A stretch of 64,000 bases of DNA, from positions 150,899 through 214,898 of the forward strand of contig NW_026516741.1 in assembly GCF_025766255.1 (NCBI RefSeq). The letters are read 5' to 3'. How positions within the stretch are numbered: position 1 is the stretch's first letter; each line of letters begins with the position of its first letter. The stretch is from Zychaea mexicana. Its lineage: Eukaryota > Mucoromycota > Mucoromycetes > Mucorales > Lichtheimiaceae. Both the position numbers and the translations under genes were made by a program. The notes beneath the pieces are model-generated. The model saw only the letters and a program-made list of their open reading frames with translations, was not told the origin of the DNA and searched no databases. Positions 1 to 11,445 of this stretch are shown here, in pieces.

Positions 1-859
1 ATGTAGTATACATCCATACACCAACTTACACCAGAAGGATAAGGTTCAAGCAAGAGAGCAAATGGTATTTTGGATTTCTTGAGAAGTGCGTTCGAGGCAG
101 GTGCCGCGTTCAATGTAGAGCGCTTAAAGATCGAAGGAGTCTGGGCGTTTGATGATGGCGTGACAGAAATCTAAATTCATTCACTAAGTTAGCCTTGTTA
201 ATCTCAACTTCCCCTCTTGAAACCCAACATCCCATTTCTAATATTATTGTCAATATTACGTTTTGACCAACTTGCGGTGTCGGTGGTGTCAAATCCAGGT
301 CGTCAACAAGTGGTACTTGCCCAACCAAAGGAATATCGTCTCGCGGCATAGGTTGTTGAGTTTGTCCGTACAAGTTCATATTGGCCATACCATTGGCTAA
401 ACTGTTTGCATAATTATTATTACTATTTGGCTGTTGTTGTTGAAGAGGAGGAGGAGTGGATGTCATTGTTGTCGGGTACGCGGGATTGGGTATGGTTGCG
501 GGTTGAATTCCTCCTTGCATTGGAGAAAACTGCTGTGGGGGTGCAGGTTGTGCTGCCAAGGACTGGTCCGCTGTGACATAAGTTGGGTAATGGCGCTTTA
601 TGCGTCGACCAGCGCTTGCCGGTGCATTGTGATCTGAGGAAGGTGAAACAGGTCGGCTTTGATGAAGATGCGGAGTAGACGGTGGCGACAATGTGTTTGC
701 TGATGATGACGGAGGTCGCTGTGGAACAGCTTGTTGCTGTTGCTGGTATTGTTGGTTATAAGCCATGGGCGGCTGCCCTCGTGCAGGAGGTGGCAGTGGT
801 GGACCTCCGTTAGGTGCCGGAAATTGTGAATTAGGAGCGTAAGGGTAATTTTGAGTCAT
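1..859 (-). CDS. SEC24: SEC24-like COPII coat subunit (5' part, runs off window)
   Basis: Cargo-binding subunit of the COPII vesicle coat, acting with Sec23 at ER exit sites. Exon 1 is 859-260, exon 2 is 170-30, and a donor (GTAAGT) at 29 leads out of the window, so only about 247 N-terminal residues are present. The first 150 residues are the Pro/Gln-rich disordered arm typical of Sec24. Next comes the conserved block LVGQVPLVDDLDLTPPTPQ, and exon 2 carries RSTLNAAPASNALLKKSKIP, which matches the Sec24 region just before the zinc finger. The ATG at 859 opens the frame. The intron 259-171 is in phase, joining VGQN to ISVTP. The 3' end lies beyond base 1. The family call is by motif recognition and is strong. 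Which Sec24 paralogue this is cannot be told. Confidence 0.88.
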
Positions 860-1481
860 CCGCGTCGTAGCTGCTGCTTTTGTCCACCGAGATTAGCGAA
901 GGCAAAAAAAAAGAGAAACGGAGTAATCTCGCTCGTGCCTGACTCTTTGTGTGACACCACCTATCATTCAAACTAGCGACACCACATATAGTACGCCATG
1001 CGGTGTTGCTATTGCTTACCCATCATCTTTGCTCCCTTGTTCTTTTAGAAGTTCTTTAGAAAATAGAAAAACTTAAACATTTAAATGCTATTTTTTCAAA
1101 TATAACATGGACGAAAACTGGAGTGAATTATACCAATACATGGTCCCTGGAATACAAAGCGATGGGGGCGCGGAATGAAGCTCGAGTGCTAGACAGATAA
1201 TACTCAGGGCGCCATTCAAATTTTGCCACGTTTCCTTCACTTTTTCTATTGTTTATTATGAATGGCATGAACAGTAGATCCACACAAGGATCAACTTGAG
1301 TGGTGATATAATGATATAGTTGTACAACCAGTAACGTTTTGTCCTCAAATCCCACTTCACCTAACAATGCGTTTTGATTCCGTCCTTTATATTATGTATT
1401 ATTATTTTAGTTTAAACATTTTGGTCGCATCAATTAACCATAAGATATGCACCGCGTTACACTAACTCTTCCTCCATTTTT
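860..1481. other. Intergenic region upstream of SEC24
   Basis: AT-rich spacer between the SEC24 start and the 3' end of the telomere-binding gene. It holds a 79-codon open frame on the minus strand (1367-1128) that I could not match to any family and that lacks convincing gene context. It should contain the SEC24 promoter; no clear TATA box was seen. Confidence 0.5.
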
Positions 1482-3826
1482 TCATGACCGACTGGCTTCT
1501 CGCGCCCGCCGTATTGTCGCTCGTCGTTGGGAGCGTTGAGCAGAATTTTGAGTGGCTGTTCCAGCATCAGGTTCTAGACACTCATATACCCCAAGGGGCA
1601 CATTCACTGTTCGACGATATGTTATCTCGTTTCGTGCCTTGTCTTTAAGTTGTACATTGGTACGATTACGTAGTCTGTCTCTTAAGAGGTGATCGCTCTT
1701 AATTTTCGCCCAGTTACTCGCACCATATTGTGCCAGCCCCTCTTCCAACGCTGCAATCTCATCGTCTGACCATGTATTATATGTTCTTCCATGAGCATGG
1801 AGTACTCTTTGGGTAGCAGATGATGCTACAGGAGGTGCCGAGGCAAGAGAAGCTGACTGTGGTGTGAATGGTAAATCTCTTCGAATACGTGGACGTGCTG
1901 AAGCTACGCTTCGTGATTGTTCAGGTTGAGCAGCTTGTATTGCGTCATCATAGTTATTGATTTCATTCTTGTCGGTTTCGAGTATAGGTGAAGCAGGGCC
2001 TTCATTGATTGTTCTATTATTCAATAGCTTAGTATGAGGTTCAGAATGGTATAGTCCAAAGTATAAGTATACAAAAAGTTTACCGTGGCAAACCATGTGG
2101 CAAAATCTCGTCTTGTCTTTGCGATGATGCTGTCGGTGTCGGTGATGGAGAAGACGAGGGATTTTGTGCATTTTCAGGCCCTTCATTCGGGTATGGTTGT
2201 GATCCATTGATATCGGGAGTACTGAGCTCATCATTATCAACTACGTTTGTAGTGTTGCTAGGTACTAGGCGTTCTTCAGGGTTATCTTCAAGTGATTGGA
2301 GACTGGACAAATTGGTATGCGGGTGGGATTCAAAATAGTCCTGGTCATCCCTGTCGTACTCATCAATTACGCCTTCGTCTTGAGAGCTTGCAGGTAATAC
2401 GCGTGGCCGTTTCGCTTTTGGGCTTTCGATTGATTGCTCTTCTTCATCGTCATCGTCTGGCATGTTTCTTTTTGAAAATTCACCAGTGGTAACGTCGTCT
2501 TCGTCTTCGAGTTCATCTTGTTCCGATTCGTCTTCACGGTTCTCCTGCTGTTGAGCTTCCCTTAATACCCTTTCTTCTTCTTCCGCTAGCTCTCTTGCTT
2601 CCTCGAATACATCGTCTGCTTCGTCTGCGTCTTCTTTGTGTACGAATTCTTCTGCTTCTTCGAATACATCTTCTGCTTCTTCTTCTTCTTGCTCGTGAAA
2701 GTCTTTTTCAAGCCTCGTTATTTCCTCGTCTACATCTGGTATCGTCTTTTGTGTGTCTGACTAATGATAATTGAGAAAAAATATATCAGTGCCAGTTGAA
2801 AAGAAACAAAGTCTTTCAAGTACATGTTCGTTCAACTTACAACAGGGTATAGAGTTTCAAAGTCTGCCAGAATGTCATAACATACTTGGATCCACTTTTC
2901 TCGCACAGTTATATGCATACCATGTTCAAGGCACTCATCAACAAATTCTGCGTCAAGCATCTAAAACATATTCAAATTTCTGTAAAGACGGAACTAAGAG
3001 AGCGTGACGCTCGCACCCATACTCACAGTTTGATAAGAGAGTTACCTACCTCGTTACATTTGTCTTTGAGCATTCGAAGAAGGACACTAACGTCCTGATC
3101 CGAATCCGATAACCCAAGTGCTTCCGCAGTCTTTGGAAAGAAGAACTGCAGCACATCATATGCTTCGGCTTCTTCTTGCTCTCCGTTTGCCACGCGGTCT
3201 TCGATTTTCCTGACAGCTGCCCAAGTTGTGATATATACAAACGTCGAGAACAAAGAATGTGAATAGGCAAACTCCTTGGGTACTACAACGCGAAAAAAAT
3301 CGTTGATTCCTTCTTCGATTCCTAGACGGTTCCAGACAGCCACTGTAAACGTTTGGAGATTGATGCGCGCGACGTGACGTGACACTTTTGCAAGATAACT
3401 TGGATCGATTGCAGTTGAATCACGCTCTCTGCGAAGTCGAGAAGCAATTTCTTCCATCTTAATGAAACGTGATGAAGTGACATTTTTCCTTGCCTCTGTC
3501 AACAACATTGTGGTCAGAACAGTCAGTTTAGATCCTCAATAATAAAAATGCAGCAGATCAAAGCACGATTACAAACCTTCAAGTTTTTCGAACAACCCTC
3601 TCAAATACTTGTCGTTAGTATCTTGAGGGTCCCATTTATCCAAGGCACTGACAATTTCGCAAGCGACATCGTTTGCGTTGGAAATCTTTTCAGATAATGT
3701 GGCCATTTGGGAAGAGTGGGTGGAGAGGTACTTGGCGTTTGAATAGTCGTTGATACAAGTAATTAAAAATGAAAGTCCAGAGCCACTGTTGTTATATGTT
3801 ACCCAGCTTCTGAGACCAAGAGCCAT
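1482..3826 (-). CDS. TRF/Tbf1-like telomere-repeat binding protein (TRFH + C-terminal Myb)
   Basis: Predicted nuclear double-stranded telomere (TTAGGG-type) binding protein. Five exons, 3826-3577, 3495-3050, 2960-2841, 2760-2084 and 2013-1482, join in phase to 674 aa. Residues 1 to about 270 are helical and fit the TRF-homology dimerisation region by position and character; this part is inferred. Residues about 273-440 are an extremely acidic linker with a near-repeat (DVFEEA twice). Residues about 577-628 are a Myb/telobox domain: TWSDDEIAALEEGLAQYG, then WAKIKSD, then VQLKDKARNE. The telobox form LKDKARN is like that of Tbf1/Teb1, whereas TRF and Taz1 usually have LKDRWR. A basic Arg-rich tail ends the protein. 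Tbf1-type proteins can act at subtelomeres or as promoter regulators, so a telomeric role is likely but not certain. It faces the aminopeptidase gene head to head. Confidence 0.82.
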
Positions 3827-4661
3827 GTTCTGTTAATTTTGTTATGCCGTCAATAAGTTTTGGCTATGAGGATAATACTTTTTAATGGGACTTTAGTATC
3901 ACTGCGAGGCCAGCAAGTAATTCTTTGAGAAATGATAGAAGATACACTAGCATTTCTTCTGTACTCAACCTCGCAAAGCACTCATGTGAATATGTATACC
4001 ACTGTTTGTATAAACAAATGCACTGAAAACAATAGCAATGAAGATAATCCATCTTTGTGTACTGCATTGGCAATTTTTACAGAGTATTACTACATTCTCT
4101 CACAGCGAAGTAATCAAGTTTTGCTCACTATCAATGAGAGGGATGAACCTTCCCTAAGATACAACTTCCTGAACAACCGACTTCCTGATTTGTACGATAA
4201 TTGCCTTTTGCAACACTTGGCTATCACTTTTAAAACTCTGGCGGGGTTGCAGTGTAAGAGTCAAGTTCATCTTAGTCCAGACAGGCAGACAAAGGTGGAG
4301 AACCTTAAAAGCGCGGGAAACGTAATGCGAATGGACGCTTTGGATCTTTCTTTTCACTCGGAGAAATATCATTCTTTCTTGGTGGTATGTGCCTGGATAG
4401 TTGCAAACGACTAGACCTAAAACATACTGCTTCGTTGTAGCATCACATGACGGTTAAATGGTTGCACTGAATAGACTTTATTACCACCTGGAAAAAATGA
4501 TGTGCAACCGACTCCAACAACTAGTGCCAGCGCGATCGACCAGTGCCATCATCAGGAGCAAGGCCCGCATTGCATACGATATAAAAAGGACGCTTTTTAA
4601 CAAACAGATAACGCACACTTCATATCCACTCAAAAACCCTGTTCCTTTAGCCTCTTCACCA
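3827..4661. other. Divergent intergenic region
   Basis: 835-bp spacer between two divergently transcribed genes, so it should hold both promoters. A 160-codon plus-strand frame (3932-4414) overlaps it but shows low-complexity, non-family sequence and was rejected. Apart from the TATA-like box near 4580, nothing else is recognisable. Confidence 0.5.
4580..4588 (+). promoter_or_regulatory. TATA-like box
   Basis: TATAAAAAG lies 82 bp before the ATG at 4662 and fits a core promoter for the aminopeptidase-like gene. Assigned by sequence and position only. Confidence 0.5.
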
Positions 4662-6586
4662 ATGAAACCGTGGTCTCTGTTGCATTGTTGGTGGTCAACT
4701 CTTTTTCTCCTTCCGCTCGCTTTAGGAGCAGCAAATAACGGTCTTGTTTCAAGAGACATACCCTCCCAAGCCTACTCTACTGCTATGCTCGTAAAAGATT
4801 CCTCCTTGGACGATCCTTCCGTCGAGTCATTCTTTATTCCCGGCGCCAAAGTATTCGATCGCTACTTTGATTGCCCTTTAGGTACGTGTTGAGTTATAGT
4901 CTCGCTGAAACTAGAGTTTTTCTGACTTTCTACGTCGTTGGGGTTGTTAGATTACAGTGATGTCTCTGGATCGCACAACATTACTGTGTTTGCTCGTCAC
5001 CTCGTCCCTCCGGGCAAAGAAAGCGAGATCAAAACCTTGCCATTCTTAATTTATCTGCAGGTATGACATAATCTATCGTGTTGCCAGGGTAACAAGTAAC
5101 CAGGTAAAGAAGGCTGTAAGCTAACCAAGAAATTTATAAAAAGGGCGGTCCCGGTTTCGAAGTTGCTTTGCCATCAAGCTCGTCTGGTTGGATTAAGGCT
5201 GCTTTTGACAACGGATATCAAGTGCTGTGAGTGTGTATTATGCGAGTCAAATCATTTTTGGCTTGACATACTAAGTTTTCTCCACCTTCTTTATTGTTAC
5301 AGTCTTTTGGATCAACGCGGCACAGGTTTATCCACCGCGATCTCTGCAGAATCGCTGGAATTCTTAAAGACGGATGAGGCTAAGGCTGCATACCTAACGC
5401 ATTTTCGCGCCGACAGCATCGTCCGCGATTGTGAAACGATCCGCAAAAAACTTACTGCTGGCCGCCCATCCGATAGCGAAAGCAGAGTTGCGCTCTTGGG
5501 CCAAAGCTTTGGTGGTTTCTGCATCACCACCTATCTTAGTCTTTTGTAAGTGTGATATTCATACCAAATTCTTTTCAGTGCCTGTATAAATGCATGTGTA
5601 CATGGAAAGTAGCCAGAATTTATAATGCTTTTTCTTTGAATAGCCCTGAATCTGTCGAGCAAGCATTTATCACCGGTGGCGTACCACCACTTGTTGACTC
5701 TCCCGAACCTGTATATCGTGCATTGTATCCTCGCGTTCTCAAGCGCAACAAACTGTACTATTCCAAATTCCCAAACGATGTCGAACGCGTTCGTGCGATT
5801 CATGCCTATCTTAGTAACAACAAAGTCACTCTCCCCAACGGTGGCACCCTTTCGCCTCGCCGTTTCCTCCAATTGGGTATCCAGTTTGGCTTTTCTGGTG
5901 GATACGACACCGTGCATCAACTCGTCAATTATGCTGCTAATGACCTTGCACAGCAGGGCAAAATCAGCTTCAAAACGTTGTCAAATATTCAGGCGCTGTA
6001 TGATTGGGATACAAATGTCATTTATGCTATTCTACATGAAGCTATCTATTGTCAAGGCAAGCAGAGCAACTGGGCGGCTGAACGCGTGCTCAATGAGGAA
6101 CCTTTTGCAACAGAATTCGAGTGGCGTTTGGATCATCTAAAGCCGGATCAGGCTGTGTATTTCACGGGTGAAATGATTTATCCATTCATGCTAGATGATT
6201 ATGTCGAGCTTCAGCCGCTGAAGAATGTTGCCAATTTGTTGGCCGAATACAAGGGATGGGGTCAGCTTTATGATGAAAAGGTACTAGCTAAGAACGAGGT
6301 ACCAGTGGCCGGTGTCAGCTATTTCGACGATATATATGTTGACCGCGAGTTTTCGGAGGAGACTGCATCTAAAATCAAGGGATTCCAGCAATATATTACC
6401 AACGAGTTCGGCCACAAGTAAGTGTATATGTAATGTATGAAGGCATGCGGGGACCAATGAACAAGGCAAAAGTTGATACGATCTGATTTTTCATTTCTTC
6501 TCATTAGTGGTGTACGCGTTGAAGGCGAGCGTATCATGAACTATTTATTCAAGCTTGCTTCTGGTGAAGAGTCATACAATCGATAG
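4662..6586 (+). CDS. Secreted proline iminopeptidase-like alpha/beta hydrolase (S33)
   Basis: Serine peptidase of the alpha/beta-hydrolase fold expected to release N-terminal proline from peptides. Six exons, 4662-4881, 4951-5060, 5144-5226, 5303-5545, 5644-6417 and 6508-6586, give 502 aa. The first 23 or so residues (MKPWSLLHCWWSTLFLLPLA) look like a signal peptide, suggesting the secretory pathway or vacuole. Family marks are the oxyanion GGPG loop at the exon 2/3 junction, LLDQRGTG, the nucleophile elbow GQSFGG, an Asp region (YFDDIYVD), and a late His in EFGHNGVR formed across the last intron. The ATG at 4662 was chosen because it starts the signal peptide and follows a TATA box; the frame is open further upstream (ATG 4458). 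The exact substrate is inferred from family resemblance; a tripeptidyl or general aminopeptidase remains possible. Confidence 0.85.
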
Positions 6587-7005
6587 ACTAGAGCAACACA
6601 TACTCTTTTTGCTGTATTTGTAAATACATTTAGCTGCTCATTTTCCATCTGAGTGACAGTGCTGTTAGTTGTATATCCATAACATATACTTTTTTTTAAA
6701 TGAATGTCTGGTCACTGGTGGTTATTCCAGGGAGCCAAATATCGTGTAAGGCAGCAGAAGTGAGTGGACGCTCTTCACCTTGCAATCTTCGCTTTCCTGT
6801 TCACATAGAGTGGCTTTCTGCTACTGGCCTTTTGTATTTCTAGCTTGCTATTATTAAAGAATGCCTTTATATGTAGCTGAAAAGTAAGCATTTGGTTATC
6901 ACGCGAAAGTAAAAAAAAAGGTGGAAGTGAACAAAAGTGATATATCTCTTAGCCAAAAGAGAACAGTGAGTCAACGGAACTAGTTGGGCACGACACTAAA
7001 CTTAT
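6587..7005. other. Tail-to-tail spacer
   Basis: AT-rich 3' region shared by the aminopeptidase-like gene and the minus-strand D-amino-acid oxidase. No gene or repeat was recognised. Confidence 0.5.
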
Positions 7006-8770
7006 TTACAAACGACTGAATAAAGTAATAATATTTTCCTTCTCCTTCTGCAACTGTGCCTGGCCTTTTTCAACAAGCTGGGCAGCATAAAGGCCGGCTC
7101 CCCAACCCGACATGTGCCCAAACGCTATTGAAAACAATCATCCACCATCACGGTGGCCCTTTAGGTCAGTATTCTGGTCTTAGCCGTTATGTCTTTGATA
7201 TCGCAATACAGAATACTCACATCCATGGCCGTAATTGTGGGTCACTACAACTCTTTTACCCGAAGGTGACGCTAGAAGGATTATATATTCAGCAATTGAC
7301 ATACGGAAATTATCAGAAAGCTCTCTTATTGTCTAAGGATTGAAAACATACCCATTATTTCGTTTTCTACTCGAGGCCCACCTTTCCGTACGGGTCGTAC
7401 ACCAACTATATGTCCGACAATTTCCAGTTCCCTTGGTGTCCCATGACTCTTCTGGACTAGCTCGGGGCATATCTTCTGGGCAACAGCAAGAACTTTTTCA
7501 ACCGAGGCCGGGTTAACTGTTGGATCCCTTTCAGACGGAACATATACATGGCGTTAAACATGGGGATATATACAGTATAAGCGCTTTAATACATACATAT
7601 TGTATTCCTCGTGAGTGGTTCCAAGTATCACTGTGCCATCTGAACGTGGGATAATGTAATACCCATCATCCTCTGCTTCTGCTATTGTGATATAACGTCA
7701 TACGTACGACAATAGTTGTTGAAAGTATGCACATCAGTTATGTGAGGATGTATGTCAAGGCCGCTGCATATTCTTGAATGAGAAGAATAGCCTGAGAAAC
7801 GCTTTTAAACTTACACACGTAAGATATGGCTTTGCGGATATGTGGTGCAAGAACAATTACGTTCTGACCCCTGGTAGGTACGACCGCGTTGTCTTCTACA
7901 CCACCTAAAGTCCGTGCATGCATACCCGAGCAATTGATAATAGCATCAACACTATCATCCATGGCGTCTGATATATGTGATAGTGACACACGTTTAATCT
8001 GTCCCCCTAATGCAATGAACTGAGATAACAACCATTTTAAGTAGATTGCTGGATTAACAGCCACTTTGTACATATAAAAAAGAGCAACGAGAAAAAGAAA
8101 AGTGATGTGAGTAAAACTAGTTCTTATTATAAACTTTCATTTAAACTATCACTTCAAAGAGGGTTCATTACACGATGATCTTACTGGTAGTATAATGAAC
8201 ACCAAACGTTGCACCCTGAGGCAGAGCATCACCTTCACCGAGCACCCGGAACTATTTGAAAAGTGGTAAGTGGTAGAAAGATTTTTTCTCTGTAGTATCT
8301 TTGAATTTACAGTAGGCACAAAGCTTTTAAACCACGGCTCCTTATCGTCAGCTGTAGGGTTACTGTAGTAATTGTAAGCAGGAATCACCATTATTCCAGT
8401 TTCATCCGATCTTCCTCTAGCAAGCTTCCAAAACAGCTTAAACGTATCACCATCGAATTCTATCCTTACATATATGCATAGAAAAACAACAACCATCATA
8501 TGTACGCTGAATATGTATATAATACAATGAGTATGAGGACTACTGCTATTTCCGTTACTTACGCTGCTGCCGTTTGTATGCGTTTGTTGCGAGTGATTGC
8601 CACACAGCACCGGCCCAAGTTGATGTGTATTCGATATTTAAAGGATCATTTGGAAAGTGTTTGGCCAACACAGTGACTCGGAACCCTTTCAACTGTAGAG
8701 CAACAGCCGTGGATAATCCAATGACACCGGCACCTATTACATGAACGTTTACTTGACTTCTTCTAAACAT
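7006..8770 (-). CDS. D-amino-acid oxidase family flavoenzyme, copy A, peroxisomal PTS1
   Basis: FAD-dependent oxidase that deaminates D-amino acids to keto acids, ammonia and H2O2. Eight exons, 8770-8563, 8459-8311, 8251-8185, 8063-7815, 7681-7597, 7527-7352, 7271-7221 and 7124-7006, join in phase to 367 aa, the usual length. The N-terminus has the Rossmann dinucleotide motif VIGAGVIGLSTAVAL. Later marks are [38 protein letters not shown] sequence (here LGTTH), the substrate-Arg segment GVRPVRKGGPR, and THNYGHG ahead of a GWGAG motif. The protein ends in SRL, a canonical PTS1 peroxisome signal. It is transcribed away from its paralogue at 9660-11319 and shares most intron positions with it. 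It lacks the intron that the paralogue has after WAG. D-aspartate oxidase activity cannot be excluded. Confidence 0.9.
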
Positions 8771-9659
8771 TTCTAAGGTCTTCGTTCTATCTTTGCGGCA
8801 AGCAGAAGAAAAAATAAAGGGAAAAAGTATTATTTTGTGTAAATCCTTTGATAAAGAATGACCGATACGCTTTATCTGGTTTGACCCAAAAGTTTATTGT
8901 TTGATGCCAATTTTTTTTGTTCACACGCCATTGCTGCATTATGTATGCAGAATTGTTATAAGTGGTAGTAGCTCGAGCACACGAATACTTTTGTTTTACT
9001 TGTATGCGCATAACGCAACAGCTACAGCGCTGAAGTGTTTTAAAACATTAAACTTGCAAATATGGGCATTTACAGCTTAACAAGAGCCGAAGACAACAGA
9101 CAGCACGTCGCTTCAATTTTGGCGAAGCAAGACTTTTTTCTGTAGGCAATCAACACATATATTTGTAGATGGATAATATTATAACTCTACGTATTAAGAA
9201 GTTCGACAAATCCAATATGTATAAGCTCAACAAAGAAGAACACCGCTTCTTCTATCTTCATAGTTATCGACAAACGGTAACGATTTGTTATCTCAGCGAC
9301 CTATGCTTTTGTCGTACAACCGCGGATATTCCACTGTTGCAACACACAGTATAAGTATATCTCACTCTCTTCCACTTTTTGTTCTCTTTTCCATGGCCTG
9401 ATATACATATAACAGCAGCATTTTACCAAATAGCTGACTTTATGATAGCGGGAAAGAATTCTACCTTTTTATATGCAACAGGTGGCGCATTTTAGTACAA
9501 AAACAGTTTATCATAACTCGCATTTACCTAATTTTGGTATAAATGCTCTGTCGCACAAAGCCAACCTTATATTTAAAGATGGTCTGGTTTTCTCTCAATA
9601 AGGTCGGGAAAAAGAAGAAGAAGAATCGCTCCTTTTCTGCAATCACCGTGGCTAACACA
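8771..9659. other. Divergent promoter region of the two DAO genes
   Basis: 889-bp spacer between head-to-head oxidase paralogues. It contains a TATA-like box at 9538 for copy B. Several short open frames occur but none resembles a family. Common regulation of both genes from this region is an inference. Confidence 0.5.
9538..9543 (+). promoter_or_regulatory. TATA-like box
   Basis: TATAAA lies about 120 bp before the chosen ATG at 9660 of DAO copy B. The in-frame ATG at 9543 overlaps this box, which argues against that upstream start. Confidence 0.45.
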
Positions 9660-11319
9660 ATGTCAAAAAGAGTCGTCGTCATTGGTGCAGGTGTTGTTGG
9701 CCTATCTACCGCCTTGGCCTTGCAACAAAAGGGTTTCCGTGTTACGGTACTTGCGAAATGGTTGCCAGGTGACATGCACATTGAGTATACATCGCCATGG
9801 GCAGGTAAGGAAAGAATTTCAGCGTCTTAATCTCAACTTCATGCACATTCACTCTTTACACTTAGGTGCTCACTGGAGAACCATGGCACCTAACTCAAAC
9901 AAACTTTTGCAAGGTATAGAATAAAAACAAAAAAACATTCATGCAACGTTAATTTTATCGATTGTCATTTAGAGTTTGATGCCGTGACCTATCGTAAATG
10001 GATGGAATTTTCAGAAACTCTTCCACACGAGACGGGCATCATGGTGGTCCCTAGCACTGATTACTTTGATGAATTGACACCTGATACAAAAACACCTTGG
10101 TTCCAAAATCTGGTCAAGAATGTAATGATAGCATCATGTCCCTATTTCCCAATGCAAAATTGCTCAAGAGCGAAGGGGAGGGAAAAGCTAATGGACATTC
10201 TACTTAGTTCGAATTTGTTCCTGAAAATGAATTGCCTCCAGGTGCAAAAATAGGCTATCGATATACAACAAGTAAATTATCAACCTATAGAAACATCGAT
10301 CTCTCCTGGAAAAACATTCATATTAATCTTTGGGCTTTCTTGCTTCCCCATTGATAATCAGTGGTGGTCAATGCTCCTCATTACTTGCACTGGCTCCAGC
10401 ATCAGTTCAAATCAGCCGGCGGTATTATAGTACGCCGCAGATTGCTTCATATTCGTGATGCTTTTGAACTTGACGATGGATGGGGAGCGGTCGATGCAGT
10501 TGTCAACTGTACAGGCTTGGGTGCTCGCTACCTAGGAGGAGTTGCCGATACCACAGTATACCCTACTCGTGGGCAGACAGTGATCGCATATGCACCCCAT
10601 GTCAAGGAAACAATAACACATCTCGGTGAGACAAGACTAAACGAAGACGATAGATTGTGGATACACTTTATCTAAATAGCAAAGCAAAATTAGGATCGAA
10701 CGACATTACATACATCATTCCTCGTTCGGACGGTACAGTTGTGCTAGGTGGCACCGCAAATAAGCATGATTTGTAAGGGATCGCGGTTGTGGCTATCCAA
10801 CTCTCATACAAAAACTAAGAACACTTAAATTACGCAGTAATCCAAACGCAGAAAAGGCAACCATAAACTCTATCCTGACGCGCACTGAAAGGCTGTTTCC
10901 AAAGCTGACTGAAGGAGGATCCAAACCCATCCAATTAGTACGTAATGGTGTCGGTCTTCGCCCATCTAGAGTTGACGGCCCACGCATCGAAAGCGAAATT
11001 TATAGTACGTTATGGCAAAAATGAAGAGGGAGTGTGGAGAACGTAAAGATCTTTGGTGTCAGAGCCCTTTTATACGTTAGCAATAACATGATGTAATTAT
11101 TACATAGGAAAATCTAACGGTCAGGAAATGTCGGTTGTCCATGCATATGGCCATGGAGGTAATTACAGTATATTTTAAAGTGCTATATATACGGACATAT
11201 TGATGATACTGATACTTTGTTATGCTAAAGGTTTTGGATACCAATCCAGCTGGGGGGCTGCTCAATACACATCTGAGCTTGTCCACAAAACATTGAATAA
11301 TCATGAGGCGAAATTATAA
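9660..11319 (+). CDS. D-amino-acid oxidase family flavoenzyme, copy B, peroxisomal PTS1
   Basis: Paralogue of the oxidase at 7006-8770. Nine exons, 9660-9804, 9866-9913, 9973-10121, 10208-10271, 10362-10625, 10694-10772, 10838-11004, 11108-11158 and 11231-11319, give 351 aa. It starts [20 protein letters not shown] (FAD-binding Rossmann motif), followed by [45 protein letters not shown], the Arg-containing [13 protein letters not shown], and HAYGHGG before GYQSSWG. The last residues are AKL, another PTS1 form, so both copies should be peroxisomal even though the tails are unrelated in sequence. The start at 9660 was chosen because the Rossmann motif normally lies within a few residues of the N-terminus; upstream in-frame ATGs (9543, 9579) would add a lysine-rich extension. 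Confidence 0.9.
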
Positions 11320-11445
11320 TTTGTGTATTAGTTCAAAAATTATGTACTAGATAGTAGCTTTGTAATATGATGATTCGTTTGTTTTGGCGAGGGAATGTTC
11401 AAGGACTCAATAAAAGGTTCCAAGGTCTTGTTAAAGTTTAGGGAG

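Noticed and set aside
1128..1367. 79-codon minus-strand frame
   Set aside because: No recognisable domain, no partner exons in phase, and no sign of conservation that I could judge.
3932..4414. 160-codon plus-strand open frame between two divergent genes
   Set aside because: No family motif, overlaps the expected promoters of both neighbours, and an opposite-strand frame in the same place is equally long for its size.
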